Shown here piece after piece: positions 33,613 to 43,147 of a stretch of 64,000 bases of DNA. Source of the stretch: DAIDKA01 sp036267975. Its GTDB lineage: Bacteria; Pseudomonadota; Gammaproteobacteria; Steroidobacterales; Steroidobacteraceae. Location: contig DATAVA010000027.1 in NCBI GenBank assembly GCA_036267975.1, forward strand, positions 1-64,000, in the 5' to 3' direction. The first letter of the stretch is position 1; every line of letters starts with the position of its first letter. The position numbers were made by a program, and so were the translations under genes. The notes under the pieces were generated by a model that saw only the letters and a program-made list of their open reading frames with translations, did not search any database and was not told the DNA's origin.

Positions 33613-35697
33613 TCATCGACCGACCGCAGATACCAGACGCACTTTGCGATTGTCCGGAATCTCACTCCAGGCCAGAACATGCATGTTCGGAACGCTAGCT
33701 CGAATGAACCGCGCCAGCGTCTGCCGCAGTGGCGGTGGCACCAGCAGCACCGCCGGTTCGCCGAGGAGTTCCTGGCGCTGCGCGCTCTCCGCCAGGCGGC
33801 TCTGCAACCGGTCCGCCAGGCTGGGTTCCAGTCCGGTCGCCGGCGAATTGGCGCTTCCGATGGAACCTTGCAGTAATCGTTCCAATTCCGGATCCAGGGT
33901 CATCACCGGCAGTTCGCCTGCCATTCCTGCGATGTCCTGCACAATTTGGCGACCCAGCGCGACGCGCACGGCTGCCTGGAGGACGGCCGGATCCTGGGAG
34001 CGGGGAGCCTGCTCGGCCAGGGTCTCGACAATGGCGCGCATGTTGCGCAGTGGCACCCGTTCGGCCAGCAACGACTGCAGGACGCGTACGAGCACCGCCA
34101 TCGGCAGGACTCGCGGCACCAGATCTTCGACCAGCTTCGGGGCGCCCTTGGCGACATTGGCCAGCAGCTGGCTGACTTCCTCGTGGCCGAGCAGCTCGTG
34201 AGCGTGCGACTGGATGATGTGACTGAGATGGGTCGCGATCACCGTTCCCGCATCGACCACGGTGTAACCCATGCTTTGGGCCTGATCCCGATCACCCGGT
34301 TCAATCCACAGCGCTTCCATGCCGAACGCCGGATCGTGCGTGGCGATGCCCTTGACCTGTCCGAAGACGCGCCCCGGATTGATGGCCATGTCGCGCTCGG
34401 GATAGATGATGCTCTCACCCACCGGCACACCGCCCAGGTTGATGCGATAGGTATTCGGTGCCAGATCCAGGTTGTCACGGATGTGGACGGCCGGAACCAG
34501 GAAACCCAGCTCCTGCGAAAGCTTGCGGCGCACGCCGCGGATGCGACCCAGCAGATCCCCGTTCTGAGTCTTGTTGACCAGTGGCACGAGCCGGTAGCCG
34601 ACTTCCAGGCCCAGCACATCCACGGGTCGCACGTCGTCCCACGACAGTTCCTTGTTTTCCGGTGTCGCCGCCGGTGGCGGCGGCGCGACCGGCTTGGCCG
34701 CCGTGGTCTGGGCACGCTTGCGAATGGCATAGGCGCCCCCACCGCACAACGCAGCCATGCCCAGGAAGGCGATATTGGGCATTCCGGGTACCAGGCCGAT
34801 GGCACCGAGTAGTCCGGCCGCCACGCCGAGCGCACGCGGTTGGCCGAACAGCTGGCGCTTCAGTTCGCCGCCCATGTCCTGCTTGCCCGACATGCGCGTG
34901 ACGATGATGGCGACGGCAGTGGACAGCAGCAGGGCCGGAATCTGCGTCACCAGGCCGTCGCCGATGGTGAGCAGGGTATAGGTGCGCGCCGCCTCGGCGA
35001 ACCCCAGACCATGGCCGATCGTTCCGATCGCCAGGCCGCCGAGGATATTGATCATCAGGATCATGATTCCGGCGACGGCGTCGCCGCGGACGAATTTGCT
35101 CGCGCCGTCCATCGAGCCGTAAAAGTCCGCTTCGGCGCGTACCTCGACGCGGCGCAGGCGCGCTTCATCCTGGGTGATCAGGCCCGCGTTCAGGTCCGCA
35201 TCGATGGCCATCTGCTTGCCGGGCATCGCATCCAGGGTAAAGCGCGCGCTGACTTCGGAGATGCGGCCTGAACCCTTCGTCACCACCACGAAATTGATGA
35301 TCGTGAGGATGATGAACACCACCACGCCGACGGCGAAGTTGCCGCCGATCACGAATTCGCCGAATGCCTGGATGACGCGTCCCGCGGCAGAGGGTCCCAG
35401 ATGGCCGTGCAGCAGCACGACGCGGGTCGAGGCGACGTTCAAGGCGAGGCGCAGCAATGTGGCCAACAGCAGGACCGTCGGAAACACGCCGAATTCGATG
35501 GGCCGTGCGACCTGGAACACGGCCATCACGATGACGATGGACAGCGCGATATTGAACGTGAAGAGCACGTCGAGCGCGAAGGGCGGCAGCGGCAGCACGA
35601 CCATGGCCAGTACCGCGAGCACGCCCACGGGCACGCCGATGCCGACACGCAACAGGTCGCGTATGGAAAGACTGTTGGAAGTGGGTGCCGCAGCCAT
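33613..35697 (-). CDS. flhA: Flagellar export gate protein FlhA
   Basis: FlhA forms the export gate ring and docks substrates. The 694-residue protein has eight N-terminal membrane segments and the FHIPEP-family cytoplasmic loop with MAIDADLNAGLITQDEARLR. A long cytoplasmic domain contains FLVPAVHIRDNLDLAPNTYRI, cut here at VHIRDNLDLAPNTY. It starts four bases after flhB ends. Confidence 0.97.
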   Translation of the reverse strand: MAAAPTSNSLSIRDLLRVGIGVPVGVLAVLAMVVLPLPPFALDVLFTFNIALSIVIVMAVFQVARPIEFGVFPTVLLLATLLRLALNVASTRVVLLHGHLGPSAAGRVIQAFGEFVIGGNFAVGVVVFIILTIINFVVVTKGSGRISEVSARFTLDAMPGKQMAIDADLNAGLITQDEARLRRVEVRAEADFYGSMDGASKFVRGDAVAGIMILMINILGGLAIGTIGHGLGFAEAARTYTLLTIGDGLVTQIPALLLSTAVAIIVTRMSGKQDMGGELKRQLFGQPRALGVAAGLLGAIGLVPGMPNIAFLGMAALCGGGAYAIRKRAQTTAAKPVAPPPPAATPENKELSWDDVRPVDVLGLEVGYRLVPLVNKTQNGDLLGRIRGVRRKLSQELGFLVPAVHIRDNLDLAPNTYRINLGGVPVGESIIYPERDMAINPGRVFGQVKGIATHDPAFGMEALWIEPGDRDQAQSMGYTVVDAGTVIATHLSHIIQSHAHELLGHEEVSQLLANVAKGAPKLVEDLVPRVLPMAVLVRVLQSLLAERVPLRNMRAIVETLAEQAPRSQDPAVLQAAVRVALGRQIVQDIAGMAGELPVMTLDPELERLLQGSIGSANSPATGLEPSLADRLQSRLAESAQRQELLGEPAVLLVPPPLRQTLARFIRASVPNMHVLAWSEIPDNRKVRLVSAVGR

Positions 35698-35700
35698 GGA

Positions 35701-36831
35701 TTAGTGCCTGGTTTGCTCGATCAGCGGATCGATCACGGGAGGGACGGGCCGCGCAGCGCCGTGGATGATCGGGTTGCGCAGCTGCAATACGTAGGTAAGT
35801 ACCTGCGCGACGGCCACATACAGCGACGCGGGCACTTCGGCATTCAGGTCGACATCACGGAACAGTACGCGCGCCAGAGGTGGAGCTTCGAATACTGGAA
35901 CCTTGTTTTCGACTGCGATCTTGCGGATGTTGGCTGCGACTTCGTCCACGCCCTTGGCAACGACGACGGGTGCGCGCATGCGTTTCTCGTCGTAGCGAAG
36001 CGCTACGGAGTAGTGCGTCGGGTTGGTGATCACCACATCGGCCTTGGGCACTTCCTGCAGCATCCGCCGGCGCGCGAGGTCCTGCTGCATGCGCCGGATG
36101 CGGCCCTTGACCTCCGGAGAGCCGTCACTTTCGCGATGCTCCTGGCGTACTTCCTGGCGCGACATGCGCAGCTGATTCGTGTACTGGCGCAGGGTCAGCG
36201 GCACATCGATGCCGGCGATGATCGCCAGCGAGGCCGACAGCGCCAACAGGGCGCTGCCCGTGACATTGACTGCGTGCGCCATGGCTACGTTCAATGGCTC
36301 ACTCCCCAGGCTCAGCAGCTCGGCGGTCTTGGCACGCAGGAAGATGATGGCAATGAGTCCCACCAGGAGGAATTTGGCGTAGGCCTTGGCCAGTTCAATG
36401 ACACCGCGTACCGAAAACAGACGCTGCAGTCCCTCAATCGGATTGAGGCGTGAGAAATTCGGGACCAGCGCCGTGAAGCTCATATTCCAGCCGCCAATCG
36501 CCAGAGGACTGAGCAGTGCAGCTGCCAGTGTCAGCCCGAGGATCGGGCCGGCCACCACCAGGCCCTGCCAGGCCAATGCCACCAGATTCGGCAGCATCAG
36601 GTTTTCATCCAGAGCCTGCTCGCGCGTCAGGGTCAGTCCGGACTTCATCAGCGTGGCGAAGCCTGCCGACATTCCAGCGCCTGAAAAGCGCAGGCCAATG
36701 CCGGCGATCAGCACGACGGCCGCCGTCGTCAGCTCACGGGAGCGCGGAACCTGACCACTCTTGCGCGCCTCATCGAGGCGCTTTTGAGTAGGTTGTTCGG
36801 TGCGGTCCTGCCCGTTCTCATTTTCTGCCAT
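35701..36831 (-). CDS. flhB: Flagellar export switch protein FlhB
   Basis: FlhB controls the change from rod/hook to filament export. The 376-residue protein opens with ENGQDRTEQPTQKRLDEAR, has four membrane segments and a cytoplasmic domain with the autocleavage motif NPTH in VVITNPTHYSVALRY. It is of usual length with a Pro-rich tail. It lies between fliR and flhA. Confidence 0.97.
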   Translation of the reverse strand: MAENENGQDRTEQPTQKRLDEARKSGQVPRSRELTTAAVVLIAGIGLRFSGAGMSAGFATLMKSGLTLTREQALDENLMLPNLVALAWQGLVVAGPILGLTLAAALLSPLAIGGWNMSFTALVPNFSRLNPIEGLQRLFSVRGVIELAKAYAKFLLVGLIAIIFLRAKTAELLSLGSEPLNVAMAHAVNVTGSALLALSASLAIIAGIDVPLTLRQYTNQLRMSRQEVRQEHRESDGSPEVKGRIRRMQQDLARRRMLQEVPKADVVITNPTHYSVALRYDEKRMRAPVVVAKGVDEVAANIRKIAVENKVPVFEAPPLARVLFRDVDLNAEVPASLYVAVAQVLTYVLQLRNPIIHGAARPVPPVIDPLIEQTRH

Positions 36832-36833
36832 GG

Positions 36834-37616
36834 TCAGATCCGCGCCCCGGACAGGGATTGCAGCAGCATGAAGGACTCGCCCAGGAGTCGCTCAAAGCCG
36901 GACAGAAGCTGTGGCACGCTCACGACCAGCACCAGCAGGCCGCACACCAGAATCACGGGGAAGCCGACCGCCATCAGGTTCAGCGCCGGGGCGGCGCGAC
37001 TGACCATGCCGAAGGCGAGGTTCACGATCAGCAGCGCGGTGATGCCCGGCAGCGCGATCGCCAGGGCGCCGCTGAACAGCGTGCCCCCCCAGATCACGAT
37101 CTGCCACAGGTCTGCGGTGCCGAATAACGAACTGCCGACCGGGAGGGTGCGAAAGCCATCGGCCAGAACCTCGATCAGGCGCAGATGACCATTCAGAGCC
37201 AGGAACACCAGGGTGACGAAAATGCTGTACATCTCGCCCAACGCCGTCGTACCCGTCCCGCGGACCGGATCGAGCGTGAGCGCATAGGACAATCCCATGC
37301 TGTTGGCGATGAGTTGTCCGCCCAGCGTGATGGCGTCGAACACCAGCTGCAGGCAAAAGCCCAGCGCGATGCCGATCACGACCTGCTGGGCAGTCACCAC
37401 CAGACCCGCAATCGAGAACGGCTGCAACTGCGGCGGGATCGAGATCATTGGCGCGAGGATCATCGCGATCGCGCCCGCCAGCACGATGCGGATGCGCGTC
37501 GGGACGGCCTGGCTGGAGAACACAGGCGCCACCATCAGGCAGGACCCGACTCGTATGAATGGCCACAGCACCTGGCCGAGCCAGGTTTCCAGTTGTCCGG
37601 TGGTAAGCGTGATCAT
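36834..37616 (-). CDS. fliR: Flagellar export protein FliR
   Basis: FliR is part of the export gate with FliP and FliQ. The 260-residue protein is almost wholly hydrophobic with about six membrane segments. Family patterns are LGQVLWPFIRVGSCLMVAPVF (shown in part), VIGIALGFCLQLVFDAI and FGMVSRAAPALNLMAVGFPV. It lies between fliQ and flhB. Confidence 0.96.
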   Translation of the reverse strand: MITLTTGQLETWLGQVLWPFIRVGSCLMVAPVFSSQAVPTRIRIVLAGAIAMILAPMISIPPQLQPFSIAGLVVTAQQVVIGIALGFCLQLVFDAITLGGQLIANSMGLSYALTLDPVRGTGTTALGEMYSIFVTLVFLALNGHLRLIEVLADGFRTLPVGSSLFGTADLWQIVIWGGTLFSGALAIALPGITALLIVNLAFGMVSRAAPALNLMAVGFPVILVCGLLVLVVSVPQLLSGFERLLGESFMLLQSLSGARI

Positions 37617-37628
37617 CGTGCTGAACCG

Positions 37629-37898
37629 TCAGTTGACCAGGCCGGGGATGCTGGTGAACAGTTCGCGCGTATAGCTGACAAACACCTTGATCATCCACGG
37701 CCCCGCGATCACCAGGGTGGCGGCGATCGCGGCCAGCTTCGGGATAAAGGACAAAGTCATCTCATTGATCTGGGTCGCGGCCTGGAAGGCGCCGATCACC
37801 AGGCCCGTGACCAGCGCCGCCAGCAGCATCGGGGCCGCGAGCAACAGGGTGATCACGAGTGCGCGTTCGGCAATGGTCATTACCATTTCAGGTGTCAT
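37629..37898 (-). CDS. fliQ: Flagellar export protein FliQ
   Basis: FliQ is a small export-gate subunit. Its 89 residues form two membrane hairpin helices, with TIAERALVITLLLAAPMLLA, GAFQAATQINEMTLSFIPKL and WMIKVFVSYTRELF. Length and patterns match the family. Its ATG overlaps the end of fliP. Confidence 0.97.
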   Translation of the reverse strand: MTPEMVMTIAERALVITLLLAAPMLLAALVTGLVIGAFQAATQINEMTLSFIPKLAAIAATLVIAGPWMIKVFVSYTRELFTSIPGLVN

Positions 37899-38662
37899 GT
37901 GTAGAAACTCGAGGCAAGTGTCCCCATCACCAGCGACCAGCCGTCGACCAGCACGAAGAGCATGAGTTTGAAGGGCAGGGAGATCAGCACCGGTGAAACC
38001 ATCATCATGCCCATCGACATCAGTACGCTCGCCACCACCAGATCGATGATCACGAAGGGGATGAAGATCAGGAACCCGATCATGAATGAGGTCTTCAGCT
38101 CGCTGGTTATGAATGCCGGAACCAGCAGGCTCAGCGGCACATCATCCGGGGTCGCGAAGCCCTTGCCTCCGGAAATGCGCACGAAGGTGGCAATGTCCCC
38201 TTCGCGGGTCTGATGCAGCATGAAAGTCTTGAGCGGGCCGACCGCGTTCGTCAGCGCGGTGGTCGAGTCGATGGTGCCGGCCATGTAGGGCTTCACGGCC
38301 TGTTCGTTGATGCGATCGACCACCGGCGCCATCACGAACAAGGTGAGGAACAGCGATAGACCGATCAGCACCTGGTTCGGCGGCGTCTGGCCGGCGCCGA
38401 TCGCCTGGCGCAGCAGTCCGAGGACGATGACGATGCGGGTGAACGCAGTCATCATCAGCAGTATCGCCGGCAGCAGCGACAGTGCCGTCATCAGCACCAG
38501 TACCTGCAGGGTCAGGGTGTAGGTCTGGCCACCACCCGGACCGCCCTGGACCGTGAGGGCGGGTAGACCGATATCGGCCGCGCACACATGCGGCAGCGCG
38601 AGGGCGAGCACTGCCACGAGCGCCGGCAACAGGGCCCGCAGCTTGCGCAGCTGCGCGGTCAC
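37895..38662 (-). CDS. fliP: Flagellar export protein FliP
   Basis: FliP forms the core of the export gate. The 255-residue protein has a cleavable signal peptide (cleavage near HVCAADIG) and four membrane segments. The family motifs are LLMMTAFTRIVIVLGLLRQA and GFLIFIPFVIIDLVVASVLM, each at the 20-residue limit, followed by MGMMMVSPVLISLPFK. The GTG start overlaps the fliO stop (GTGA). Confidence 0.97.
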   Translation of the reverse strand: MTAQLRKLRALLPALVAVLALALPHVCAADIGLPALTVQGGPGGGQTYTLTLQVLVLMTALSLLPAILLMMTAFTRIVIVLGLLRQAIGAGQTPPNQVLIGLSLFLTLFVMAPVVDRINEQAVKPYMAGTIDSTTALTNAVGPLKTFMLHQTREGDIATFVRISGGKGFATPDDVPLSLLVPAFITSELKTSFMIGFLIFIPFVIIDLVVASVLMSMGMMMVSPVLISLPFKLMLFVLVDGWSLVMGTLASSFYT

Positions 38663-39084
38663 TTGCCCAGACTCCGTCGCAGCAGGGATTTGAAGGAGGG
38701 TCCCTCAAGCGTCTGGCCCGCAGGCGGCTGCGCAGCCAGCGGCTCAGCCAATACATGCAGTGCGCTGATCTGCCCGGGCGCGACCCCGACCAGCAGCTGC
38801 GTCGTGCCCACCTGCAGCAGTACGGCCCGTTCCTTGGGTCCAAGACGCACTTCCGCGACGACATTGACCGCGCCAGTGCGGCCGCTGCCCAGATTGCGCA
38901 TGCGCCGCATGAGCCATGCGCACAGGAAGATGGCGCCGAGCACGATGCACAGCGCGAGGGTGACCTGGCCGATGCCGGCGACGCCGGATACCGGAACGCC
39001 GGATACCGCCCCCGGGGCGGCGAACACATGGGCAGCCGCGCCGCTATGGGCGGCGGCGCTGGCATTGTCGGAGATGCTGCTCAT
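38659..39084 (-). CDS. fliO: Flagellar export assembly protein FliO
   Basis: FliO helps FliP assemble. The 141-residue protein has an Ala/Ser-rich N terminus, one membrane helix (about 42-62, VTLALCIVLGAIFLCAWLM) and a FliO-type cytoplasmic beta domain with VNVVAEVRLGPKERAVLLQVG and LVGVAPGQISALHVL. A TTG at 39102 that overlaps the fliN stop is an alternative start; neither has a strong ribosome site. Confidence 0.88.
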   Translation of the reverse strand: MSSISDNASAAAHSGAAAHVFAAPGAVSGVPVSGVAGIGQVTLALCIVLGAIFLCAWLMRRMRNLGSGRTGAVNVVAEVRLGPKERAVLLQVGTTQLLVGVAPGQISALHVLAEPLAAQPPAGQTLEGPSFKSLLRRSLGK

Positions 39085-39098
39085 TGGGGAAAGTGCAC

Positions 39099-39434
39099 TC
39101 AACGCAGCTTGCGAATGCGCTCGGCCGGACTGATGACATCCGTCAGGCGGATGCCGAATTTCTCATTCACCACCACCACTTCGCCGTGCGCGATGAGCGT
39201 GCCGTTGACGAACACGTCGAGTGGCTCGCCGGCGACCCGTTCGAGCTCCACGACCGAGCCCTGGTTCAGTTGCAGGAGGTTGCGGATCGGAACCCGGGTA
39301 CGACCCACTTCCATCGACAGCGTGACTGGAACGTCCAGTATCACGTCCATGTTGATGTCGCTCTTGGCGTCGGATGTCGCCTCGGGTTGCAGATTTCCGA
39401 ACTCTGCGGTCTGTGCTTCTGGTTGCGCTGCCAT
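39099..39434 (-). CDS. fliN: Flagellar switch protein FliN
   Basis: FliN forms the base of the C ring and binds CheY-P and FliH. The 111-residue protein has an N-terminal acidic tail and one SpoA domain: LDVPVTLSMEVGRTRVPI, LLQLNQGSVVELERVAGEPLD and VVNEKFGIRLTDVIS. It lies between fliM and fliO. Confidence 0.97.
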   Translation of the reverse strand: MAAQPEAQTAEFGNLQPEATSDAKSDINMDVILDVPVTLSMEVGRTRVPIRNLLQLNQGSVVELERVAGEPLDVFVNGTLIAHGEVVVVNEKFGIRLTDVISPAERIRKLR

Positions 39435-39445
39435 GGGAGTTTCCT

Positions 39446-40462
39446 CTAGGGCCTCTTCAGGAAGGGATTGGCCGTGACCGCCGTCTTCTGACGGTTCAGG
39501 CGTTCGTTGATCTTCACGGCCTGCTGGCCACGCGAGATGCCGAAGTTGCCGCGGAACAGCGGCACTGATTCTGCATTCAGAGTGATGGAACCGTTGAAGT
39601 CGCAGGGGATCACATCACCCGACTTCAGGTTCAGCAGGTCGGCAAGCGTGACGGTCGCTTCGCCGAGCACTGCATTGAGTTCGATATCCGCATCGTCGAC
39701 CTCGTCGCGCAGCGCACTGGTCCAGCGCCCATCGCGCTCGGTGGAGTCGCCGGTGCCGCCCGAGTCGAGCAGTTCGCGCAATGGCTCGAGCATGGAGTAG
39801 GGCATCGTGACGTGAAGATCACCGCCGCCGCCGTGCAGTTCGATGCGGAAACTGGAGATCACGACGATCTCAGTGGGGTTGACGATTTTCGCGAAATGCG
39901 GATTGATTTCCGAGTGGACATGCTCGAAATCCAGGGTCAGCAGCTTCGACCATGCTTCCTTCAGATTGCTGAAGGCGTGGCGCAGCAGCAGCTGGATGAT
40001 GCGCTGTTCGGTCGCGGTGAAATCACGGCCTTCGACCTTGGCGTGACGGCCTACGCCGCCGAACAGGTTATCGACGGCGGTGAACACCAGCTTCGGGTCC
40101 ATGACCACCAGCCCCAGGCCGCGCAGCGGGTTGATGCGCACGACGTTCAGGTTCGTCGGCATGTGCAGGGTATTCACATAGTCGTTGAACTTCTTCATCG
40201 TCACCTGCGACACCGAAATCTCGGGGCTGCGGCGCAGCAGGTTATACAGCGTCTGGTGAAACAACCGCGCGAAGCGTTCGTTGATCATCTCCAGCGCCGG
40301 CATCCGGCCGCGCGCGACATGCAGGTCGTTTATGAAATCGTAGTTGCGGACCTCGCCGGGCGCCCCTGTGGGCTCCGTGCTGACGGCGCCTACATCGATT
40401 CCGTTGATGAGCGCGTCAACTTCGTCCTGATTGAGGATCTTTTCGGCGCCTTCGTCGGTCAC
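39446..40462 (-). CDS. fliM: Flagellar switch protein FliM
   Basis: FliM is the C-ring switch subunit. The 338-residue protein starts at GTG behind AAGGGA. Its N terminus has the CheY-binding peptide ILNQDEVDALING (residues 9-21). The middle CheC-like domain shows INPLRGLGLVVMDPKLVFT and VDNLFGG, and the C-terminal SpoA domain shows LNLKSGDVIPCDF. It lies between fliL and fliN. Confidence 0.97.
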   Translation of the reverse strand: MTDEGAEKILNQDEVDALINGIDVGAVSTEPTGAPGEVRNYDFINDLHVARGRMPALEMINERFARLFHQTLYNLLRRSPEISVSQVTMKKFNDYVNTLHMPTNLNVVRINPLRGLGLVVMDPKLVFTAVDNLFGGVGRHAKVEGRDFTATEQRIIQLLLRHAFSNLKEAWSKLLTLDFEHVHSEINPHFAKIVNPTEIVVISSFRIELHGGGGDLHVTMPYSMLEPLRELLDSGGTGDSTERDGRWTSALRDEVDDADIELNAVLGEATVTLADLLNLKSGDVIPCDFNGSITLNAESVPLFRGNFGISRGQQAVKINERLNRQKTAVTANPFLKRP

Positions 40463-40482
40463 AGTGGCAATCCCTTGGGTTC

Positions 40483-41001
40483 TTATTGCATCACGAAGGT
40501 GGTGAAGAGCACGGTGTCGACCTTTTCAGGTTTGCCGTCATTGGCGCTGAGAACCTTGCGCACGGCGGCGAGCGCCTCGGCGCGCAGCTTCTCCTTGCCA
40601 TCGTTGGTTGCAAGGTCGCTGGCCTTCTGATTGCTGAACAGCATCAGCAGGTCATTGCGGATGATCGGATCAGAAGCCTTCAGTGCTTCGACCGTCTTCG
40701 GGTCATGCGTCATGATCTGCGCGGTGATCTGCAGGAAGCGCACCTGCTGATCCCCCTGGAAGTTGGCCACGAAGGGCGGATCGAGGGGCACATACAAAGG
40801 CGGCCCGGACGGTGGCGGTGGCGCCGCGGCAGCGGTCTTCTTGGGCGCGTTGTGTGCCAGCATCAGCCAGGCGCCGGTGCCGCCGCTTGCGAGCAGCACG
40901 GCGCCGGCAATTCCGATCAGGAGCCAGGGTTTCTTGCGAGCGGGCGCGGCCGCAACGGGAGCAGCAGCGGCGGCGGCGGGAGCAGACGAGGATGCGGCCA
41001 T
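40483..41001 (-). CDS. fliL: Flagellar basal body protein FliL
   Basis: FliL is a membrane protein that supports the stator. The ATG at 41001 gives 172 residues: an Ala-rich N terminus, one membrane helix (about 24-44, PWLLIGIAGAVLLASGGTGAW cut to LLIGIAGAVLLASGG), a Pro-rich stretch and a periplasmic domain with YVPLDPPFVANFQGDQQVRFL and DPIIRNDLLMLFSNQ. It is first in the fliLMNOPQR series, behind a sigma-54 promoter. A GTG at 41019 is a possible alternative start. Confidence 0.95.
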   Translation of the reverse strand: MAASSSAPAAAAAAPVAAAPARKKPWLLIGIAGAVLLASGGTGAWLMLAHNAPKKTAAAAPPPPSGPPLYVPLDPPFVANFQGDQQVRFLQITAQIMTHDPKTVEALKASDPIIRNDLLMLFSNQKASDLATNDGKEKLRAEALAAVRKVLSANDGKPEKVDTVLFTTFVMQ

Positions 41002-41052
41002 TGTTCTAAGTACCTGCACATCAAGGATATGAGAATCTCTTGTGTCAGGCAG

Positions 41053-41068
41053 TGCAACGCGTGTGCCA
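41053..41068 (-). promoter_or_regulatory. Sigma-54 promoter of the fliL operon
   Basis: TGGCACA-CGCG-TTGCA (41068-41053) differs from consensus at one base, with exact spacing. Predicted start near 41041, 40 bases before the fliL ATG, in the 187-base gap after fliK. Confidence 0.8.
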
Positions 41069-41140
41069 TGCGGCCCTTACGTTGCATAAGTCCCTATGAA
41101 TTAAGGGATTTGCGCATACATCGGGAGTGTGAACGGCGTC

Positions 41141-41176
41141 TCAATCAAAGCGCCGCGCCAGAATTCCGGCGCGGCG
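41141..41176 (-). terminator. Terminator after fliK
   Basis: CGCCGCGCC (41151-41159) and GGCGCGGCG (41168-41176) form a nine-pair stem with an eight-base loop. On the minus strand it is followed by CTTTGATTGA, modestly T-rich. It separates the fliEFGHIJK unit from the fliL promoter. Confidence 0.6.
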
Positions 41177-41188
41177 CAGGCGCAGCGG

Positions 41189-42688
41189 TCAGGCGTAGGT
41201 GTCGAGCAGCGCCAGCTGCACGTTTGAGACCTGCGTCACAGTCGGGATGAGCACGGTGTCGCTGCCGGAAGGACGCGCGAGGCTGGTCGCCGGCAGTGAC
41301 TGCGGTTGCTGTTGCTGCGGTGGCTCGCGAAATACGCCCGAATCAGTCAATGGCATGCCGGCACCCGCGAACAGCTCACGCAGTCGCGGCAGCGACTGCT
41401 CCAGTGCCGCCCTGGTGTCCGCATGAGTGGCGCCGAACCAGACGCTGGCCTGGCCGGCCTGCATGGTGATATGCACCTGCACGGGACCCATATCGGCGGG
41501 ATTCAGCTGCAGTTGCGCCTGGGTGATCCCGGCCTGGCCGAGACCCGCGACGCGGGCGCCGACTTCATCGGCGAACGCGGCTGAACCGACCGGGGCGTGG
41601 ATGGTGAGTGTCGCGCTGCCGATGCTGCCCGCTGCGCGCGTCAGCGCGGCGGCCTGCAGCGCTGCGGCCGCCTGCGTGATGTCGGTGTTGTCACTCGCGG
41701 CGGCGCTGTGCGTCGTGGGCGTTGTCGATGCCGCGTCGGAATTGGAGTCGGAGTCGGCCGCAGCGACCGTCGCAGTGGCAGCCGCGGTCACACCCGTCAT
41801 GCCCGCAATGAGTTTCTGGATGTCTGCGAGCCCATCGATGCCGGCGGGTGTCGCAGCCGCGGTGGGGTTCGCGGTCGCGGTCTGAGAATCATTGGCCGGT
41901 ATGCTCGGGCCCTGAGGAACAGCGATCGCGTTGAAGCGGGCGAGGGTCGCGTTGAGCGCAGTTGCCGAGGGCTGAGTGCCGGCCGTCTGGGCGCCACCGG
42001 TGGCATTCGCGCCGACAGCTGCGATGGCGCTGTCGGTGTCCGAGTCGGCGGCTGACGCGGCTGACGCGGCGGTGGGCAATGGTGCCGGAGTCGCAGGCAG
42101 AAGCACCTGGGCGATCCAGGCGATCGCATCGATGCCCGCGCCGGCCGGGTTCTGCGTCTGTTGGCCTGGTCCTGCGGCGGTCTTGGTGCCGCTATCGTTG
42201 GCCGGCGTCGGCACCGACGTGGACGCAGCCGCACTACTCGCACTGCGTCCGAGAGCCGTGGCCATGACGCTGCCAAAGTCAGTGCCGGGATCCGCTGCGG
42301 TGTCGGGCGCGTCGTTCGCGGCGGCCTGAGTACCGGTGGCAGCGGCGTTGTTCTTGGCACGCGTGCGCGCGTTGTTGCGAGTCTGCGCTGACGGTCCATC
42401 CGCCTTCTGACCGGCGGCTGTGCTGCTGCCTACACTGCTGGGCTGGCCATTGGTGGATTGGCCGCTGCCGGACTGACCAGTGCCGGACGCGGCGTTGCCG
42501 GCGCCGCTATCCGAGGGGGCCGTGCCGCTGCTGCTGCCCGAGCTGGTGTCGTTGGACTGGTTCATTGCGTTGTTCGCATTCGATGCGTCAGCGACATGGC
42601 CGGCGGAGGGACCGGATGCACGTGCCTGAAAACTTGTTGGTGCCGGATCCGTAGCGCCGGCAGCTATTGCATTGCTATTGATTCCCAC
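41189..42688 (-). CDS. fliK: Flagellar hook-length control protein FliK
   Basis: FliK measures the hook and triggers the FlhB switch. The GTG at 42688 is chosen because GGAGG lies ten bases before it and it overlaps the fliJ stop by only 14 bases; ATG codons at 42706 and 42730 are alternatives. The 499-residue protein is mostly Ala/Thr/Ser/Asn-rich disordered sequence. A conserved C-terminal domain contains TLTIHAPVGSAAFADEVGAR, AQLQLNPADMGPVQVHITM and LRELFAGAGMPL. A Gln-rich run follows. Confidence 0.9.
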   Translation of the reverse strand: MGINSNAIAAGATDPAPTSFQARASGPSAGHVADASNANNAMNQSNDTSSGSSSGTAPSDSGAGNAASGTGQSGSGQSTNGQPSSVGSSTAAGQKADGPSAQTRNNARTRAKNNAAATGTQAAANDAPDTAADPGTDFGSVMATALGRSASSAAASTSVPTPANDSGTKTAAGPGQQTQNPAGAGIDAIAWIAQVLLPATPAPLPTAASAASAADSDTDSAIAAVGANATGGAQTAGTQPSATALNATLARFNAIAVPQGPSIPANDSQTATANPTAAATPAGIDGLADIQKLIAGMTGVTAAATATVAAADSDSNSDAASTTPTTHSAAASDNTDITQAAAALQAAALTRAAGSIGSATLTIHAPVGSAAFADEVGARVAGLGQAGITQAQLQLNPADMGPVQVHITMQAGQASVWFGATHADTRAALEQSLPRLRELFAGAGMPLTDSGVFREPPQQQQPQSLPATSLARPSGSDTVLIPTVTQVSNVQLALLDTYA

Positions 42689-43139
42689 TCGAGTCGAGCC
42701 TCCCATTTGCTTTACGTTGACCGCGGTCATCGGTCTCGCGCTGATCGCGCTGGTCCCGAGCCCTGGTTTCACTGGCCGAGTGTCGTTCCACGACCTTGTC
42801 CATGATCTGCGAGCGCTGCGCGGCACCTTGCCAGCTGGTTCGCTCTGATTCGCTTTCGGAGCGGGCCTTGCGCAGCAACTCTTCCTGCTGACGTACGGCT
42901 TCGGCGAGTTTGGCCAGGAATGCCTGGAATTCGCGGATGCCGGCGCCGCCGATGCCGGAGGCCGCGCGCTGCCCGAAGTCACGTAGATAACCTGCGTGGT
43001 AGCCCTGCAGTTCCTCGAGCTTCGCCGCGCACTGTTCAACGCGGGTGCAACTTTGCGCCAGCCGCCTGGCATGCTGGCGCTCCTTTTCATCGGTGACGCG
43101 CTGGACCACCTTCAATCTTTGTTTCGGACTCATCTGCAA
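42675..43139 (-). CDS. fliJ: Flagellar export chaperone FliJ
   Basis: FliJ is a coiled-coil protein that works with the FliI ATPase and FlhA. Its 154 residues are strongly charged and helical: QRLKVVQRVTDEKERQHARRL, cut here at KVVQRVTDEKERQHA, then KLEELQGYHAGYL and AVRQQEELLRKAR. Order fliI-fliJ-fliK and length support the call; primary sequence in this family is weakly conserved. Confidence 0.9.
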   Translation of the reverse strand: MQMSPKQRLKVVQRVTDEKERQHARRLAQSCTRVEQCAAKLEELQGYHAGYLRDFGQRAASGIGGAGIREFQAFLAKLAEAVRQQEELLRKARSESESERTSWQGAAQRSQIMDKVVERHSASETRARDQRDQRETDDRGQRKANGRLDSSGNQ

Positions 43140-43147
43140 TTACCGGT